From the NCBI GenBank assembly GCA_963920635.1, contig OY987299.1, forward strand, positions 71,344,692 to 71,408,691: 64,000 nt of DNA, in the 5' to 3' direction. The DNA comes from Pseudeuparius sepicola (Eukaryota; Arthropoda; Insecta; Coleoptera; Anthribidae). Below, piece after piece: positions 41,326 to 52,895 of the stretch; position 1 is the stretch's first letter; every line of letters starts with the position of its first letter. The translations under genes and the position numbers were made by a program. The notes beneath the pieces were generated by a model that saw only the letters and a program-made list of their open reading frames with translations, was not told the DNA's origin and made no database searches.

Positions 41326-43092
41326 ATTTTTCACCTGTCTGAATGACAGTCGGTCCTCCGCCTATTAAGATATGGCTTTTACTTCCTTTATATAAGTTTT
41401 CGTTTCCAAGATATCAAGCGGTTTATAAATGGGACAGCTGGTATATTTACATTTTTTTCTTTCTTGTGCTCATGTAATCCTCGGGAATTTTTTTACGAAA
41501 GGTTTCCAAATATCTAGCTGTTTAAAAATGGGACAGCTGGTATATACTTACTTGCATCTTGGAGCACTCGAACTGATACGCAGTGGAATCACGCACCCTT
41601 CTTAGAGGCCATTATTTGTCGACTAAGGTTTTTTTTTGTCTGGTCAGCAGAGCCGCGTTTGCCTACCAAGGATTTTTCCTAACCTTATATATTTTTTGAA
41701 TCCACCGGTATAAAATATCGTCATTATTTCCTTCCGTGGGGAACTAAAAAATATTTACTTTCAAATAAGGTTGAGGAAACTGGTATTTAAAAAAGTAATA
41801 ACCCCTAAAATTTTTCCAAACGAGATGAACTGAAACAGCTAGGGTGTATAAAATGGGACAGCCGCGCAATTACCTTTTTCGGTCTTGTGTATATTTTACT
41901 GGAATAAATAATTATTTCCAATTTTTTTTGGTACAACCTCTACATCGTATTTTTTTTACTGAAATTTTTTCATCATTTTTTTCCAAGTGAAACTGACGTT
42001 ATTTTTACCTTTACATATATTTTTACCGGTATACAAAACTTATTCGAAAATTCTACCTACATTTTCACGTCTTGGATTTTTTTACAGATTTTGTTCAAAC
42101 AAAATTTCCTATGTTATCTGGGGCCTTCCGATTAACTATTATAATAAATGTTTTTATCAGTCACTCGAAAAAATTCTATCTGCACTTGTATATAAAACAT
42201 TCGTCTGAGTCTTGTCTTGTACATTTTACCGTCAAAAAATGAAAATTTCCCAAAATGTTATCGGGATTATAGGATCAGGACCTTTTTAAAATTACATTTT
42301 TTGAATAAAAAATTTTCAAAATTTTTCGAATTTTCATAGGTATCAAAAGTGCGGAACTGCGCATGCGCGAAACGCGTGCAAGGGGGAAGGGTGGATTTTG
42401 TTCGGGCAACTACATGCCAGTCGGACGGAGGCCTTCGGCCTCCGTTCCTCCTGGCACGTAGTTTTTAGAAGATAATTGGGTGAAATTTGTAGCCTATTGT
42501 TCTATATGCGGTTTCAGCAAAATCGCTGAGTGCTCGACCAAACAAAGCAGGCGTCTGTCGTGAACTATTCCACGTGTTTTCTCTTACTATATATTTACTA
42601 TGCGGTCACGCGTTCGCAGCGAGTAACCCGATGCGACGCAACAGCTGAGTTATAATTTTGTGTACTTGAACAATTCGGGGTTTATTTGCACAAATAAATT
42701 AAAAATTATGGTTCATAAGATCACAAACGCAGACCTTATCGATAACAATTTTATTAGACTTTTTTTTTCATTATTAGCCATTACTTGACATAACCTACAA
42801 TTTTCCAAATTTATGTGTATAAGTTAAGAATCACCCTGTATACACATAACAGTGGAATAGAGTGATATTATTGCTTAGAGTGAGAGTTTTATTATAATAT
42901 GATGCTTCAGGTGTTTTCCCTTCAACACAAAGATTCTTACAAAAGATTTTTAAACGTTTATTAAAAATTAATTGTGTAAGTCAATATGTTTTATCTTCAT
43001 TTTAATTTCATATAACATAAGTTCATATTTCAATGCTTCTAAATTCTTCAAATATTGTTGCAGTTTTCTTCTGTACTCCAGCTTCGTCATGG
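41326..43092. other. Polinton non-coding AT-rich region
   Basis: No credible gene on either strand. It holds diverged repeats of AAATGGGACAGCTGG (about 41425, 41527, 41848) with shared upstream sequence (TTTCCAA.ATATC.AGC.GTTTA), and a GC-rich stem-loop at about 42408-42462. A CpG-rich patch GCGCATGCGCGAAACGCG lies near 42360. This is a plausible home for replication or packaging signals, but nothing here proves it. Confidence 0.5.
42408..42462. repeat. Two-tier stem-loop in the Polinton desert
   Basis: Inner hairpin CGGAGGCC-TTC-GGCCTCCG (perfect 8-bp stem), inside a longer stem AACTACATGCCAG / CTGGCACGTAGTT with one mismatch. It stands out as GC-rich in an AT-rich region. Confidence 0.75.
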
Positions 43093-43354
43093 TTCTACAA
43101 TAAATTCGATATTTGTAGATCGGCCGACGGCTCCAAGACTCTTCATGTAATACCTCCTTCCGTTACCGATATCCCTATTAATTTCTTCGATCCGTTGGGG
43201 CGTAAACTCGGCCGTGTATCGTTGCGGCAGCACCGTCTTAAATTCTTCGAACTCTACGTAGACCTTCTCTCCGTATTATCCACGTCCATATTTTGAACGC
43301 TTTCGAATTTCTTGACGATCAAATTCTTGTTCAGGTGATTCAGGAACGACTGCA
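43093..43354 (-). pseudogene. Broken right-TIR copy of the small TIR gene
   Basis: Matches the left-TIR gene from its start codon (43354) but lacks 40 bp after the MDVDN-equivalent codons, which shifts the frame. The original stop region is also not retained, since the TIR homology ends at the last sense codon. No functional product is expected. Confidence 0.8.
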
Positions 43355-43697
43355 TTTTGAACTCGGCAAATCAGACTGTGGGAAATTGTAAGTGTATATA
43401 ACGGGAAAACTGCTCTTGCGCACGAATATATAGACCTCACCCCACCAAGCCGTTGGAGTGGGGGTTGCCCCGTCGTTGGAGTGGGGGGGGGGGGGTCAAC
43501 TGGGGGTCACACGTGGCCCAAAGGTCAAAGGTTAACCTATCAGGATCTAGGGGTCAACTGGGGTCATCCGGTGACGTCACGTGACCTCGGGCATGACGTA
43601 GCCACTTTGCTCCCGTGACCTCGGGCCGTAGGGGACTCTCAGGATCAAGGGGTCAACTGAGGTCAAAGTGGTCCCGTACTCTCTTTGTATTACTACT
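43093..43697 (-). repeat. Polinton right terminal inverted repeat
   Basis: Complement of 27320-27962 with scattered substitutions, a longer G run at 43486-43498, and a 40-bp deletion relative to the left copy (near 43279). It ends ...TACTACT, followed by the CTGCAC duplicate. Confidence 0.95.
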
Positions 43698-43703
43698 CTG
43701 CAC

Positions 43704-44757
43704 AAGCAGAAGTTTTTCCGCCAGTTCCTGGTGCAAGATCTTGGCAACCGAATCGTGGCGTTCCTTATATTCCGTTGATGCGAACATCCGACATCCTCCT
43801 GTTATGTGCTGGATTGTTTCTGAAGTTGGGCACCCGTATCTGCATCTGTCATCCACTACCGATGCATCTCCTACAATGAATTTTAGGTAGTTGCGAGTTG
43901 GTATAACCTGATCTTGTATGGCCAGTAGGAAGCCTTCCGTCTCGGGGAACATTCGTCCCGAGGTCGGCCAATAGTTCGACGCTAACATGTCGACATGTTC
44001 CTGGTTAACTTCATTAGGATGTTCGGTGGTGATTTTGACGCTCGTGTTCCGTCAGACGTAGCGGTGTTGAGACGTCTGCTCCGCATATAGCCCTATGTAG
44101 TGTGGAGCTGTTGGCCTGCCTGTAGAAATAATTACACAGATTTAAAATTTGTTGGTCCAATTGCTTGCTGAGATCTGCCAATCCTCTTCCTCCTAGTTGA
44201 CGTGGCAGAGTTGTTCTTTCTACGGCGCTACGGGGATGATGTTTATGAGCTTTTGTCAGTAGTGTCCTAACTTTTCGTCGCAGGTTGTTGATGTCCGTGT
44301 TGGTCCAATTCACTATTCCGAACGAATAGCTGAGTACAGAGCACGCATACGTGTTCAGGGCCTTAAACAAATTCCTGCTGTTAAGATCAGTTCGCACTAC
44401 TTGTCTTACTCTCTTTATGAATTCATTCGTTAAATCAGTTTTCATTGTTCGATGGTCTATCCTTTGAGCTTGTTTCATCCCGAGATACTTGTATGTATCT
44501 CCCATGCTCATTGCTTCGATCTCCTGGCCGTCCTGCACCTCGTGTGCGCTTTGTTCGAGCTTTCCCCGGATGATATTAAGGGTGCGGCACTTGTCCAGTC
44601 CAAACAGCATTCCGATGTCCCTGGAGAACTCCTCTACAATTTTAAGCATTTGCGTTAGTTGGTTTTTGGTTGCGGCGATCAGTTTTAAATCATCCATATA
44701 TAATAGGTGATTCAACTTGATCGCTTCTGCGTTGTTGCTTTTGATAGCGAAGCCATA
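43704..44757 (-). mobile_element. Dong/R4-like LINE copy 5, 5' part
   Basis: Continuation of the copy split by the Polinton. It encodes the CCHC region (43704-43988) and the YMDD segment to thumb (44014-44715), broken by a 50-bp deletion at about 44022 that shifts the frame. The copy is 5'-truncated at AGCCATA, followed by TTATATATTATTATT. The deletion is independent of the Polinton. Confidence 0.9.
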
Positions 44758-44783
44758 TTATATATTATTATTATTATTATTAT

Positions 44784-47700
44784 CTCGACTTAGCCAAAAG
44801 GCATTCGCACTCCCTTTACGGGGAACATTCACGCAGATCCCGGGTATCCCGGATACCAAAAGGATCTGGCTCGGACGAGACCCTTGCCATGTTATCGGGC
44901 CTTAGGTGACATTGATGTTGTTGGATGATCCTGCATTCCCCATGAATTTCCTGACGGTTCGGGCTGTCGCAAGTAGTACCGCTTTCTGCATGGACCTGTA
45001 AAGACTATCAGTTAGACCCAGCTCCTTGATGTTTCTCAGCAAACTTTTTGGTATAACACCAGTTGTTGACATGATGATTGGAATCGTCTGGACGTTCTCC
45101 ATTTCCCATTGCCTTCTAATTCGTTCTTCTAAATCTCTGTACTTCGCGATCTTCTCGACTTGCTTCACACGCAGGTTGTTGTTGTTCGGGATGGCCACAT
45201 CAATCAGAGTTGTCTGCCTAGAAATTTTATCTACTATTATAAGGTCCGGTCTGTTATGGGCAACTCGTTGATCTGTCAGAACTGTACGATCCCAGTACAT
45301 CTTGTAGTTGCTGTTCTCAAGAACAGGCTCAGGTGTGTAGTTGTAATATGGGACCCTCTCTGCCTGCACAAGCAGCAGCTTTTCCGCCAGTTCCAGGTGC
45401 AAGATCTTGGCAACCGAATCGTGTCGTTCCTTATATTCCGTCGATGCGAACATCTGACATCCTCCTGTTATGTGCTGGATTGTTTCTGAAGTTGGGCACC
45501 CGTATCTGCATCTGTCATCCACTACCGATGCATCTCCTACAATGAATTTTAGGTAGTTGCGAGTTGGTATAACCTGATCTTGTATGGCCAGTAGGAAGCC
45601 TTCCGTCTCGGGGAACATTCGTCCCGAGGTCAGCCAATAGTTCGACGCTAACTTGTCGACATGTTCCTGGTTAACCTCATTAGGATGCCTCCCGTGCAGC
45701 GGCTTCCCCAACCACCTCTGTAGTTTATCGTTGTCGGTTCGGGGGTGACTTTGACGCTCGTGTTCCGTCAGACGTAGCGGTGTTGAGACGTCTGCTCCGC
45801 ATATAGCCCTATGTAGTGTGGAGCTGTTGGCCTGCCTGTAGAAATAATTACGCAGATTTAATATTTGTTGGTCCAATTGCTTGCTGAGATCTGCCAATCC
45901 TCTTCCTCCTAGTTGACGTGGCAGAGTTGTTCTTTCTACGGCGCTACGGGGATGATGTTTATGAGCTTTTGTCAGTAGTGTCCTAACTTTTCGTTGCAGG
46001 TTGTTGATGTCCGTGTTGGTCCAATTCACTATTCCGAAGGAATAGCTTAGTACAGAGCACGCATACGTGTTTAGGGCCTTAAACAAATTCCTGCTGTTAA
46101 GATCAGTTCGCACTACTTGTCTTACTCTCTTGATGAATTCATTAGTTAAATCGGTCTTCATTGTTCGATGATCTATCCTTTGAGCTTGCTTCATCCCGAG
46201 GTACTTGTATGTATCTCCCACGCTCATTGCTTCGATCTCCTGTCCGTCCTGCATCTCGTGTGCGCCTTGTTCGAGCTTTCCCCGGACGATATTAAGGGTG
46301 CGGCACTTGTCCAGTCCAAACTGCATTCCGATGTCCCTGGAGAACTCCTCTACAATTTTAAGCATTTGCGTTAGTTGGTTCTTGGTTGCGGCCATCAGTT
46401 TTAAATCATCCATATATAACAGGTGATTCAACCTGAACGCTTCTGATCTGTTGCTTTTGATAGCGAAGCCATATTTCGTAGAGTTCAACCGGTGTGATAG
46501 AGGGTTCATCGCCATGCAGAACCACAGTGTACTGAGTGAATCTCCTTGGAAAATCCCCCTTCGGATGTTGATTGTGTCGGTCTCGATGTTACTGCTTGCG
46601 GTTCTGAGTTGTATCTTAGTGCGCCAGGTTGTCATAACGTGTTCTAAAAAGGAAACTGTATGATGATCTATTTTGTACAGCTTTAAGATACCTGTGAGCC
46701 AGTCGTGAGGTACGGAATCAAATGCTTTTTTGTAGTCCACATAAGCCATGTAGAGGTTTCGTTGCCTGGAATGAGCCTGGTTGCAGATGACAGAGTCTAT
46801 GATGAGTTGCTCTTTGCATCCCATTGCGCCCTTCGCGCAGCCCTTCTGCTGCATTGCCATGATGTTGTTCCGCTCACAGTGAGCATATATTCGCTGCGTA
46901 AGGCAAGATGTGATTATCTTGTACAGCGTAGGCAAGCAGGTTATTGGGCGGTACTTGGCAGGATTATCCGTATTCCGCTGGTCTTTTGGTAACAAGTAGG
47001 TTGCACCCTGTGTAAGAAACAATGGCATTTTCAGAGGATCGAGCAAGACTTCATTAATTAAGGCAGTTATTTGTTCATGCGTGCACCACAACTTCTTAAT
47101 CCAGTAATTTTGGAGATGATCTGGACCTGGTGCCTTCCAGTTGTGGGAATTCTTTATGACATTGGAGACCTCATCGGTTGTGAATTGCTCATGTTGCATC
47201 TGGCTATAGTTCCGGCCCATCTCGCGTTCTTCACTGATCCAGCTTGCACTGACATTGTATGGACCTGGTGTGGCAAGTTGATTTCTCCAGAAACCGTCGA
47301 CCTGTTCTCTGGTAGGGTAAGTCGCATTTGTGGCATCGGCGCTAGAATTCAAAGTACGGTAGAAAACTTTTTCTGATCGTTCAAAAAGTTTGTTGTCTCG
47401 TTTCCTGTTGTTACTAGCCTTGTATCTCCTCAGACGCCCTGCGAAAACAGAAAGTTTTTGTTTTAATGTATCAAGACATTGTTGAGCAGTGATGTTCGCG
47501 GGGTCACGCTGAGAATGCATTTGGGTGCGGCTCATTATTGCCTGCACCGCCCTCTGGATCTTTCTAGTTCTAACTCCTCTGATATATTCCGTTACTTGTC
47601 CTATGTCTTTACGGAGACTCTCGATCTTCCGGTTTAGTCGCATCTCCCATTGAGCCATTCGTGGTTCTGGTCTTGCACGATTTAACTCTTGAGCCGTCCG

Positions 47701-48053
47701 GATCTTGGCTCCCATTGCAGTGATGATGGCCGTTGCGGCACAGTAGATTAACATGTGCATATGTTCTAATGTTGGTGTTACTGAAACATAGTTGGGTAAA
47801 ATTCTGGTGTTCATAATATCGAGCATGATTGCAAGCTTCCTGGAAGAGTTCAATCTTGGTAGCGGTGGTCTGCTCAGTGGGTCTGTGCCTTCGTATCGCA
47901 ATACCGCCCTTTTCAGCTGTGTGTCTAGGCTTTCAAAGTGTTCTCCATTAACTGATTCCCGATTCTCAGTTGTTCGTCCCGTCGTCTCGGCTTTTTGTTG
48001 TGGTCCAGGCACTTGAATTTCCCGATTCTCAGTTGTTCGCTCTAATCTGACAT
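44784..48053 (-). mobile_element. Dong/R4-like LINE copy 6, longest copy
   Basis: The 3' end follows (TTA)n at about 44758-44783. It extends about 480 bp further 5' than any other copy here and joins copy 7 directly at 48053/48054 without TTA repeats. This is the nearest to full length in the window. Confidence 0.85.
44902..48053 (-). CDS. Dong/R4-like RT-endonuclease polyprotein, near full length
   Basis: About 1,050 codons are open from the junction at 48053 to TAA 44902; the first internal ATG is well inside, so the true start is missing. The N-terminal region is basic and glutamine/arginine-rich with a repeated TTENRE motif. It is followed by a long helical segment (MRLNRKIESLRKDIGQVTEYIRGVRTRK). 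The RT core has VDYKKAFDSVPH, RGIFQGDSLS and YMDD. Copy 6 has LSTLWF where sister copies have LSPLWF. The CCHC knuckle and PD...D endonuclease are intact. It would perform target-primed reverse transcription at TAA repeats. No N-terminal zinc finger is visible. Confidence 0.75.
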
Positions 48054-48829
48054 CCACCTCTGTAGTTTATCGTTGTCGGTTCGGTGGTGATTTTGACGCT
48101 CGTGTTCCGTCAGACGTAGCGGTGTTGAGACGTCTGCTCCGCATATAGCCCTATGTAGTGTGGAGCTGTTGGCCTGCCTGTAGAAATAATTACGCAGATT
48201 TAATATTTGTTGGTCCAATTGCTTGCTGAGATCTGCCAATCCTCTTCCTCCTAGTTGACGTGGCAGAGTTAGTTGTTCTTTCTACGGCGCTACGGGGATG
48301 ATGTTTATGAGCTTTTGTCAGTAGTGTCCTAACTTTTCGTTGCAGGTTGTTGATGTCCGTGTTGGTCCAATTCACTATTCCGAACGAATAGCTGAGTACA
48401 GAGCACGCATACGTGTTCAGGGCCTTAAACAAATTCCTGCTGTTAAGATCAGTTCGCACTACTTGTCTTACTCTCTTGATGAATTCATTCGTTAAATCAG
48501 TCTTCATTGTTCGATGGTCTACCCTTTGAGCTTGTTTCATCCCGAGATACTTGTATGTATCTCCCTTGCTCATTGCTTCGATCTCCTGGCCGTCCTGCAT
48601 CTCGTGTGCGCTTTGTTCGAGCTTTCCCCGGATGATATTAAGGGTGCGGCACTTGTCCAGTCCAAACAGCATTCCGATGTCCCTGGAGAACTCCTCTACA
48701 ATTTTAAGCATTTGCGTTAGTTGGTTTTTGGTTGCGGCGATCAGTTTTAAATCATCCATATATAATAGGTGATTCAACTTGATCGCTTCTGCGTTGTTGC
48801 TTTTGATAGCGAAGCCATATTTTGTAGAG
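48054..48829 (-). mobile_element. Dong/R4-like LINE copy 7, internal fragment
   Basis: Covers the YMDD to mid-thumb part only. Its 3' 1.1 kb is missing, and its left edge abuts the 5' end of copy 6 directly. Its 5' truncation (GTAGAGT) is followed by (TTA)n at 48830-48851. A 3-bp insertion giving an extra TTAG near 48268 disrupts the RTTLPRQ segment. Confidence 0.85.
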
Positions 48830-48852
48830 TTATTATTATTATTATTATTATT

Positions 48853-49490
48853 GTAATTTCCTCTCTTTGTAGCCTTGAGGTGAAGATTGGTCACCTGAAT
48901 GTGCGCTCGCTTGTGGCTCATCTTGATGACTTCAGAGATATAGTGAGGCATAATGATCGTGACATTGTTTGTTTATCTGAAACCTGGCTGAGTGGCGCGA
49001 TTAGCTCTGATGTTCTTCACATTCCCGGATATCAGTTGTATAGGGTTGACAGTTATATATGAGTACTAAACTTAAATTTAGAATCATAAAGGTGAGAATT
49101 CGAGAGTGGATTGCAATATTGACGCTTTATTTTTAATTTTTTTATGCAGTCTTATTGTTTTATACTTGGTGTTGCCTACAGAGCTCCTAAGCGAAATGTT
49201 GCCACATTTTTAAATTAAATGGATAATATTATATCGTCGCTTGTTCCACAGGCGGACGATCTTGTGCTTATAGGTGACATGAACATAAATTTATCTAATT
49301 TGGGAAATCCCTTGTCAGCCTGTCTAAATGCTTATGGTGCCTCTCAGTTGGTCGGTGAAGCAACTCGTGTCACGCGTGGTACCGGTACCCTTCTGGATCC
49401 TATTTTTGTAACTTGTGTAGATAAGGTCTTCTCTTGCGGTACTGAGCTTGTGTACTTTTCTGACCATAAACTTGTTCATTGTAACTTTAT
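48853..49490 (+). pseudogene. APE-type LINE endonuclease fragment (Jockey/CR1-like)
   Basis: Two open pieces. 48853-49062 reads KIGHLNVRSL...DIVCLSETWLS...IPGY. 49162-49490, with breaks, reads GVAYRAP, then LVLIGDMNINL, GTLLDPIFV and YFSDHKLVHC. These are the opening, GDMN and SDH motifs of exonuclease-endonuclease-phosphatase domains in LINE ORF2. A stop and a roughly 100-bp non-homologous stretch with an AATTTTTTTATGCAG lie between. The RT domain is absent. It is a different lineage from the Dong copies and is on the opposite strand. Confidence 0.75.
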
Positions 49491-49499
49491 AACGTTCTT

Positions 49500-51236
49500 T
49501 CCTACTTCAGAATTTTTATTTTTTCACAAAATTACTTTTTCTTTGCATTCTGTCTTATTTTCGGGTATTCGAGAATTTGCAAACAGGAAACTTATAACGT
49601 TTGATTTATTTGTCGTTCTGATTTTCGTTTCCCGGTATGGTGGATTTCTTTAGGTGCGGTGGGCTTCCTTATAGCCTTTTTTTAAGAAAAGGAAATCCAG
49701 AATCCGGGCGGAACGGATTGCTCAGGCGCCAGTTCTTTAGAGCGGTATGCTCCGCTTTTATACCCGGGATAGTTTTCGTCAGAGAAAATAATTTCCAGAG
49801 TGCAATAGTGCGGCGTGTTTGAGGGAGAGGAGCAAAATTAAACAGTGATTCAAGACATCATATATTGAGTACACATAGTTTCTTAAGAGTAAGATTACAT
49901 TACTAATTTCGGCAGTTCACGACCAGGGGAGATCCACGGGAATTCTGGATAGAAGTGAAACAATTCTATGTTACTACCACACAATCAATGAAGTCGTTTA
50001 GATAACAATTGCGGTGAGAATTTCGCCTTTATGGTTATAGTAAATAATGCTTAGGCGGCATGCAAGCTCTAAATATTCGGTTCGGATAAGCGATTAAACC
50101 CTGATTTCACTACTAGCAGAGTTTTTCGGAAGCCTAACTTAATTTCTTTCCTATTTATTTGAAAATGGTTAAAATCTAAGGGTAAACAGGAGGTTAGGGC
50201 AAAGTTTACACTTTTCACATTTTTAACCCTATATTGACAGTTTGAATGGTAGCTACTTTATTCCTTATTTAAATTTTTTATACTGTATGAATAAAATTGC
50301 CTTATCCTTTTTGAAGGCGCCGATTTTCAAGAAAAGAAACTAAATTTAGAAAGTTGCTTAGTGGCGCTCTTCCATCTAGAAACTTAACCGAAGAAGCAGG
50401 GGAGTCAAAATTGGTGACCACCAAAGAAATTCATTCCGGTTCAAGAAGTAACAAGTAATCATTGGAGATGAGGAAAATGGAGACATTGTAATTCTCGATA
50501 CGACGAAGAAAACAACATTTTTGGAGCAAATAGAATAAATTAACCGAAGAAATGCAAACAGCAGCAGCAAGTAAACCTGTTACTTCACTTGCATCTTTGA
50601 AGCAAAGATTAAAGTTCTAAGGAATAAAACTAGCTGCCTAAAAATTAAGAAATTGGTATAGATATGTTCCTGGAAAATAGGTTATTATTATTATTAAAAG
50701 TATTCAAAGAAATAATTATCTCAAGTAATATTGTATGAAAATGTTAGGTAATTAAAAATATTTACATGTTTTTTATAAGTTAATGTAGTTATTGTAGTGG
50801 TTATTGTGGTTTTGATTAAGTTGTATTATTTCTCAACCTAGTTAACTGCGTCATTTCCCGAATGCATCCATTTAAAATTAAAACCAACAAAAATCTTGTA
50901 CCTAGGCGGACGGCGGCGGCCGCCCATTGGTCGGCGTCGCAGACGTAGATTAGCAAGCGATCCACATAGGTTTCGCTGCGGCGGCTGACGGCCGGGTGAA
51001 ATACCCCTGGTACGCCCTCAGCGGCGCATTTCTCGGATTTGTGATGCCTTAAATACCCGGTTTCCCCAAAAGAACGGCGACGCTTCGGCGATGCTTCGGA
51101 TCTACCCTTATTCTGTGTTCCTACCTCACTCGGTAAATGGATGAATTTAAGCTCAGGTTACTATTAACCGGAAATAATCCCCAAAATTAAATGCAATTGA
51201 TTACAGAACGCCGCTCTCCGCGGCAGCAGTAAAAAA
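49500..51236. other. No gene recognised
   Basis: AT-rich with short unrelated frames. A small GC-rich patch (GGCGGACGGCGGCGGCCGCC near 50907) begins a region to about 51110 with denser CpG. No repeat boundary or conserved protein could be supported. Confidence 0.4.
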
Positions 51237-51471
51237 ATATACCGTACTTTCACCGTTTTGGTAGACATAGGGGAATAGGCCGTGCGTCGATGTGAATCCA
51301 GCTAGGTTTGTCAGTCGTTGGCGGGGAGAGTACACAGTAATCCCGCACCGCTTATCAGTCGAGTTTTCCGAGCAAAAAACACGCCCCGCCCCCCGCCAAC
51401 GACTGACGAACCTAGCCGAATACACGGCGGCGCGCCGCAATGTCTACTAAAACGGTGAAAGTACGGTATAT
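51237..51471. mobile_element. 235-bp MITE with long imperfect inverted repeats
   Basis: ATATACCGTACTTTCACCGT...GTAGACA (51237-51268) pairs with TGTCTAC...ACGGTGAAAGTACGGTATAT. Inner segments AGGTTTGTCAGTCGTTGGCGGGG and their complement also pair. A TA target is plausible at the palindromic ends. No coding sequence. Confidence 0.75.
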
Positions 51472-51788
51472 CGGTATGGATATAAAAACTACGGCGGCAA
51501 GACGCTAGAAATAGAACAGGGAAAGAATCAAACCGGTGTAAAATAAAAATGATAGCCAGGAAATTTAGTAACTTTGAACTAAATGTTCCAAGATTCAAAC
51601 CGAAATTTAATGTTAAAGTTATAGTTACCAAACCCAATGCCCCATGGCTGACTGATGTTTTGAAATTGATGTTAAGAGAGAGAGAGATCTTGCACTGGTG
51701 ACGTGTAAGCATACCAAATCTGATAGAGACCTGCATTCTTATAAACAATTGCCCAATTTTGTGTTATCAATTTATCAAGTATAAGGCG

Positions 51789-52876
51789 GGCTGTCGCAAG
51801 TAGTACCGCTTTCTGCATGGACCTGTAAAGATTATCAGTTAGACCCAGTCCTTTAATGTTTCTCAGCAACTGGTATAACACCAGTTGTTGACACCATGAT
51901 TGAAACCGTCTGAACGTTCTCCATTTCCCATTGCCTTCTAATTCGTTCTTCTAGGTCTCTGTACTTCGCGATCTTCTCGGCCTGCTTCACACGCAGGTTG
52001 TTGTTGTTTGGGATGGCCACATCAGAGTTGTCTTCCTAGAAATTTTATCAACTATTATAAGCTCCGGCCTGTTATGGGTAACTCATTGATCTGTCAGAAC
52101 TGTACGATCCCAGTAGATCTTGTAGATGCTGTTTTCAAGAACAGGCTCCAGTGTGCAGCTGTAATATGGGACCCTCTCTGCCTGCACAAGCAGCAGTTTT
52201 TCCGACAGTTCCTGTTGCAAGATCTTGGCAACCGAATCGTGTCGTTCCGTATATTCCGTTGATGTGAACATCTGACATCCTCCTGTTATGTTCTGGATTG
52301 TTTCTGAAGTTTGGCACCCGTATCTGCATCTGTCATCCACTACCGATGCATCTCCTACAATGAATTTTAGGTAGTTGTGAGTTGGTATAACCTGATCTTA
52401 TATGGCCGGTAAGAAGCCTTCCTGAGGTCAGCCAATAGCTAACTTGTCGACATATTCCTGGTTAACCTCATTAGCACGCCAACTACATCAGTAGGTTATC
52501 ATTGTCGGTTCGGTGGTGATTCTGATGCTCGTGTTCCTTCAGACCTAGCGGTGTTGAGACGTCTGCTCCTCATATATCCTTATGCAGTATGGAGCTGTTG
52601 GCCTGCCTGTGGAAACAATTACGCAGATTGAATATTTGTTGGTCCAATTGCTTGTTGAGGTCTGCCAATCCTCTTCCTCCGAGTTGAAGTGGCAGAGTTG
52701 TTCTTTCTATGGCGCTACGATGATGATGTTTATGAGCTTTTGTCAGTAGTGTCCTAACTTTTTGCTGCAGGTTGTTGATGTCCGTGTTGGTCCAATTCAC
52801 TATTCTGAACTAATAACTGTTTCATGACGAGATACTTGTACGTATCTCCCATGCCCATTGCTTCGATCTCCTGGCC
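51789..52876 (-). mobile_element. Dong/R4-like LINE copy 8, old decayed copy
   Basis: Shares the body of the other copies but with many substitutions and several deletions (for example at 51868, 52025, 52423 and 52812). The frame is broken into pieces of 76-85 codons. The 5' side ends at TTATTATTATATTATATAA (52877-52895), so it also used a TAA-type site. It is clearly older than copies 0-7. Confidence 0.8.
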
Positions 52877-52895
52877 TTATTATTATATTATATAA

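Larger units (their letters stand above)
27320..43697 (+). mobile_element. Complete Maverick/Polinton DNA transposon (16.4 kb)
   Basis: Termini AGTAGTAATAC...GTATTACTACT, with inverted repeats of about 643 bp (left) and 605 bp (right). The element is flanked by the exact 6-bp duplication CTGCAC (27314-27319 and 43698-43703). Removing the element and one duplicate restores the uninterrupted Dong sequence seen in sister copies. It carries the hallmark Polinton set: protein-primed PolB, DDE integrase, adenain-like protease, packaging ATPase, and major and minor capsid proteins. Such elements are also described as adintovirus-like endogenous viruses. All core frames are open, so the insertion is recent enough to be coding-intact, although the two TIRs differ by several substitutions and a 40-bp deletion. 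Confidence 0.97.

Noticed and set aside
41987..42208. 73-codon frame in the Polinton desert
   Set aside because: Hydrophobic AT-driven composition, no TATA-initiator pair of the kind seen at the real genes, and no family resemblance.
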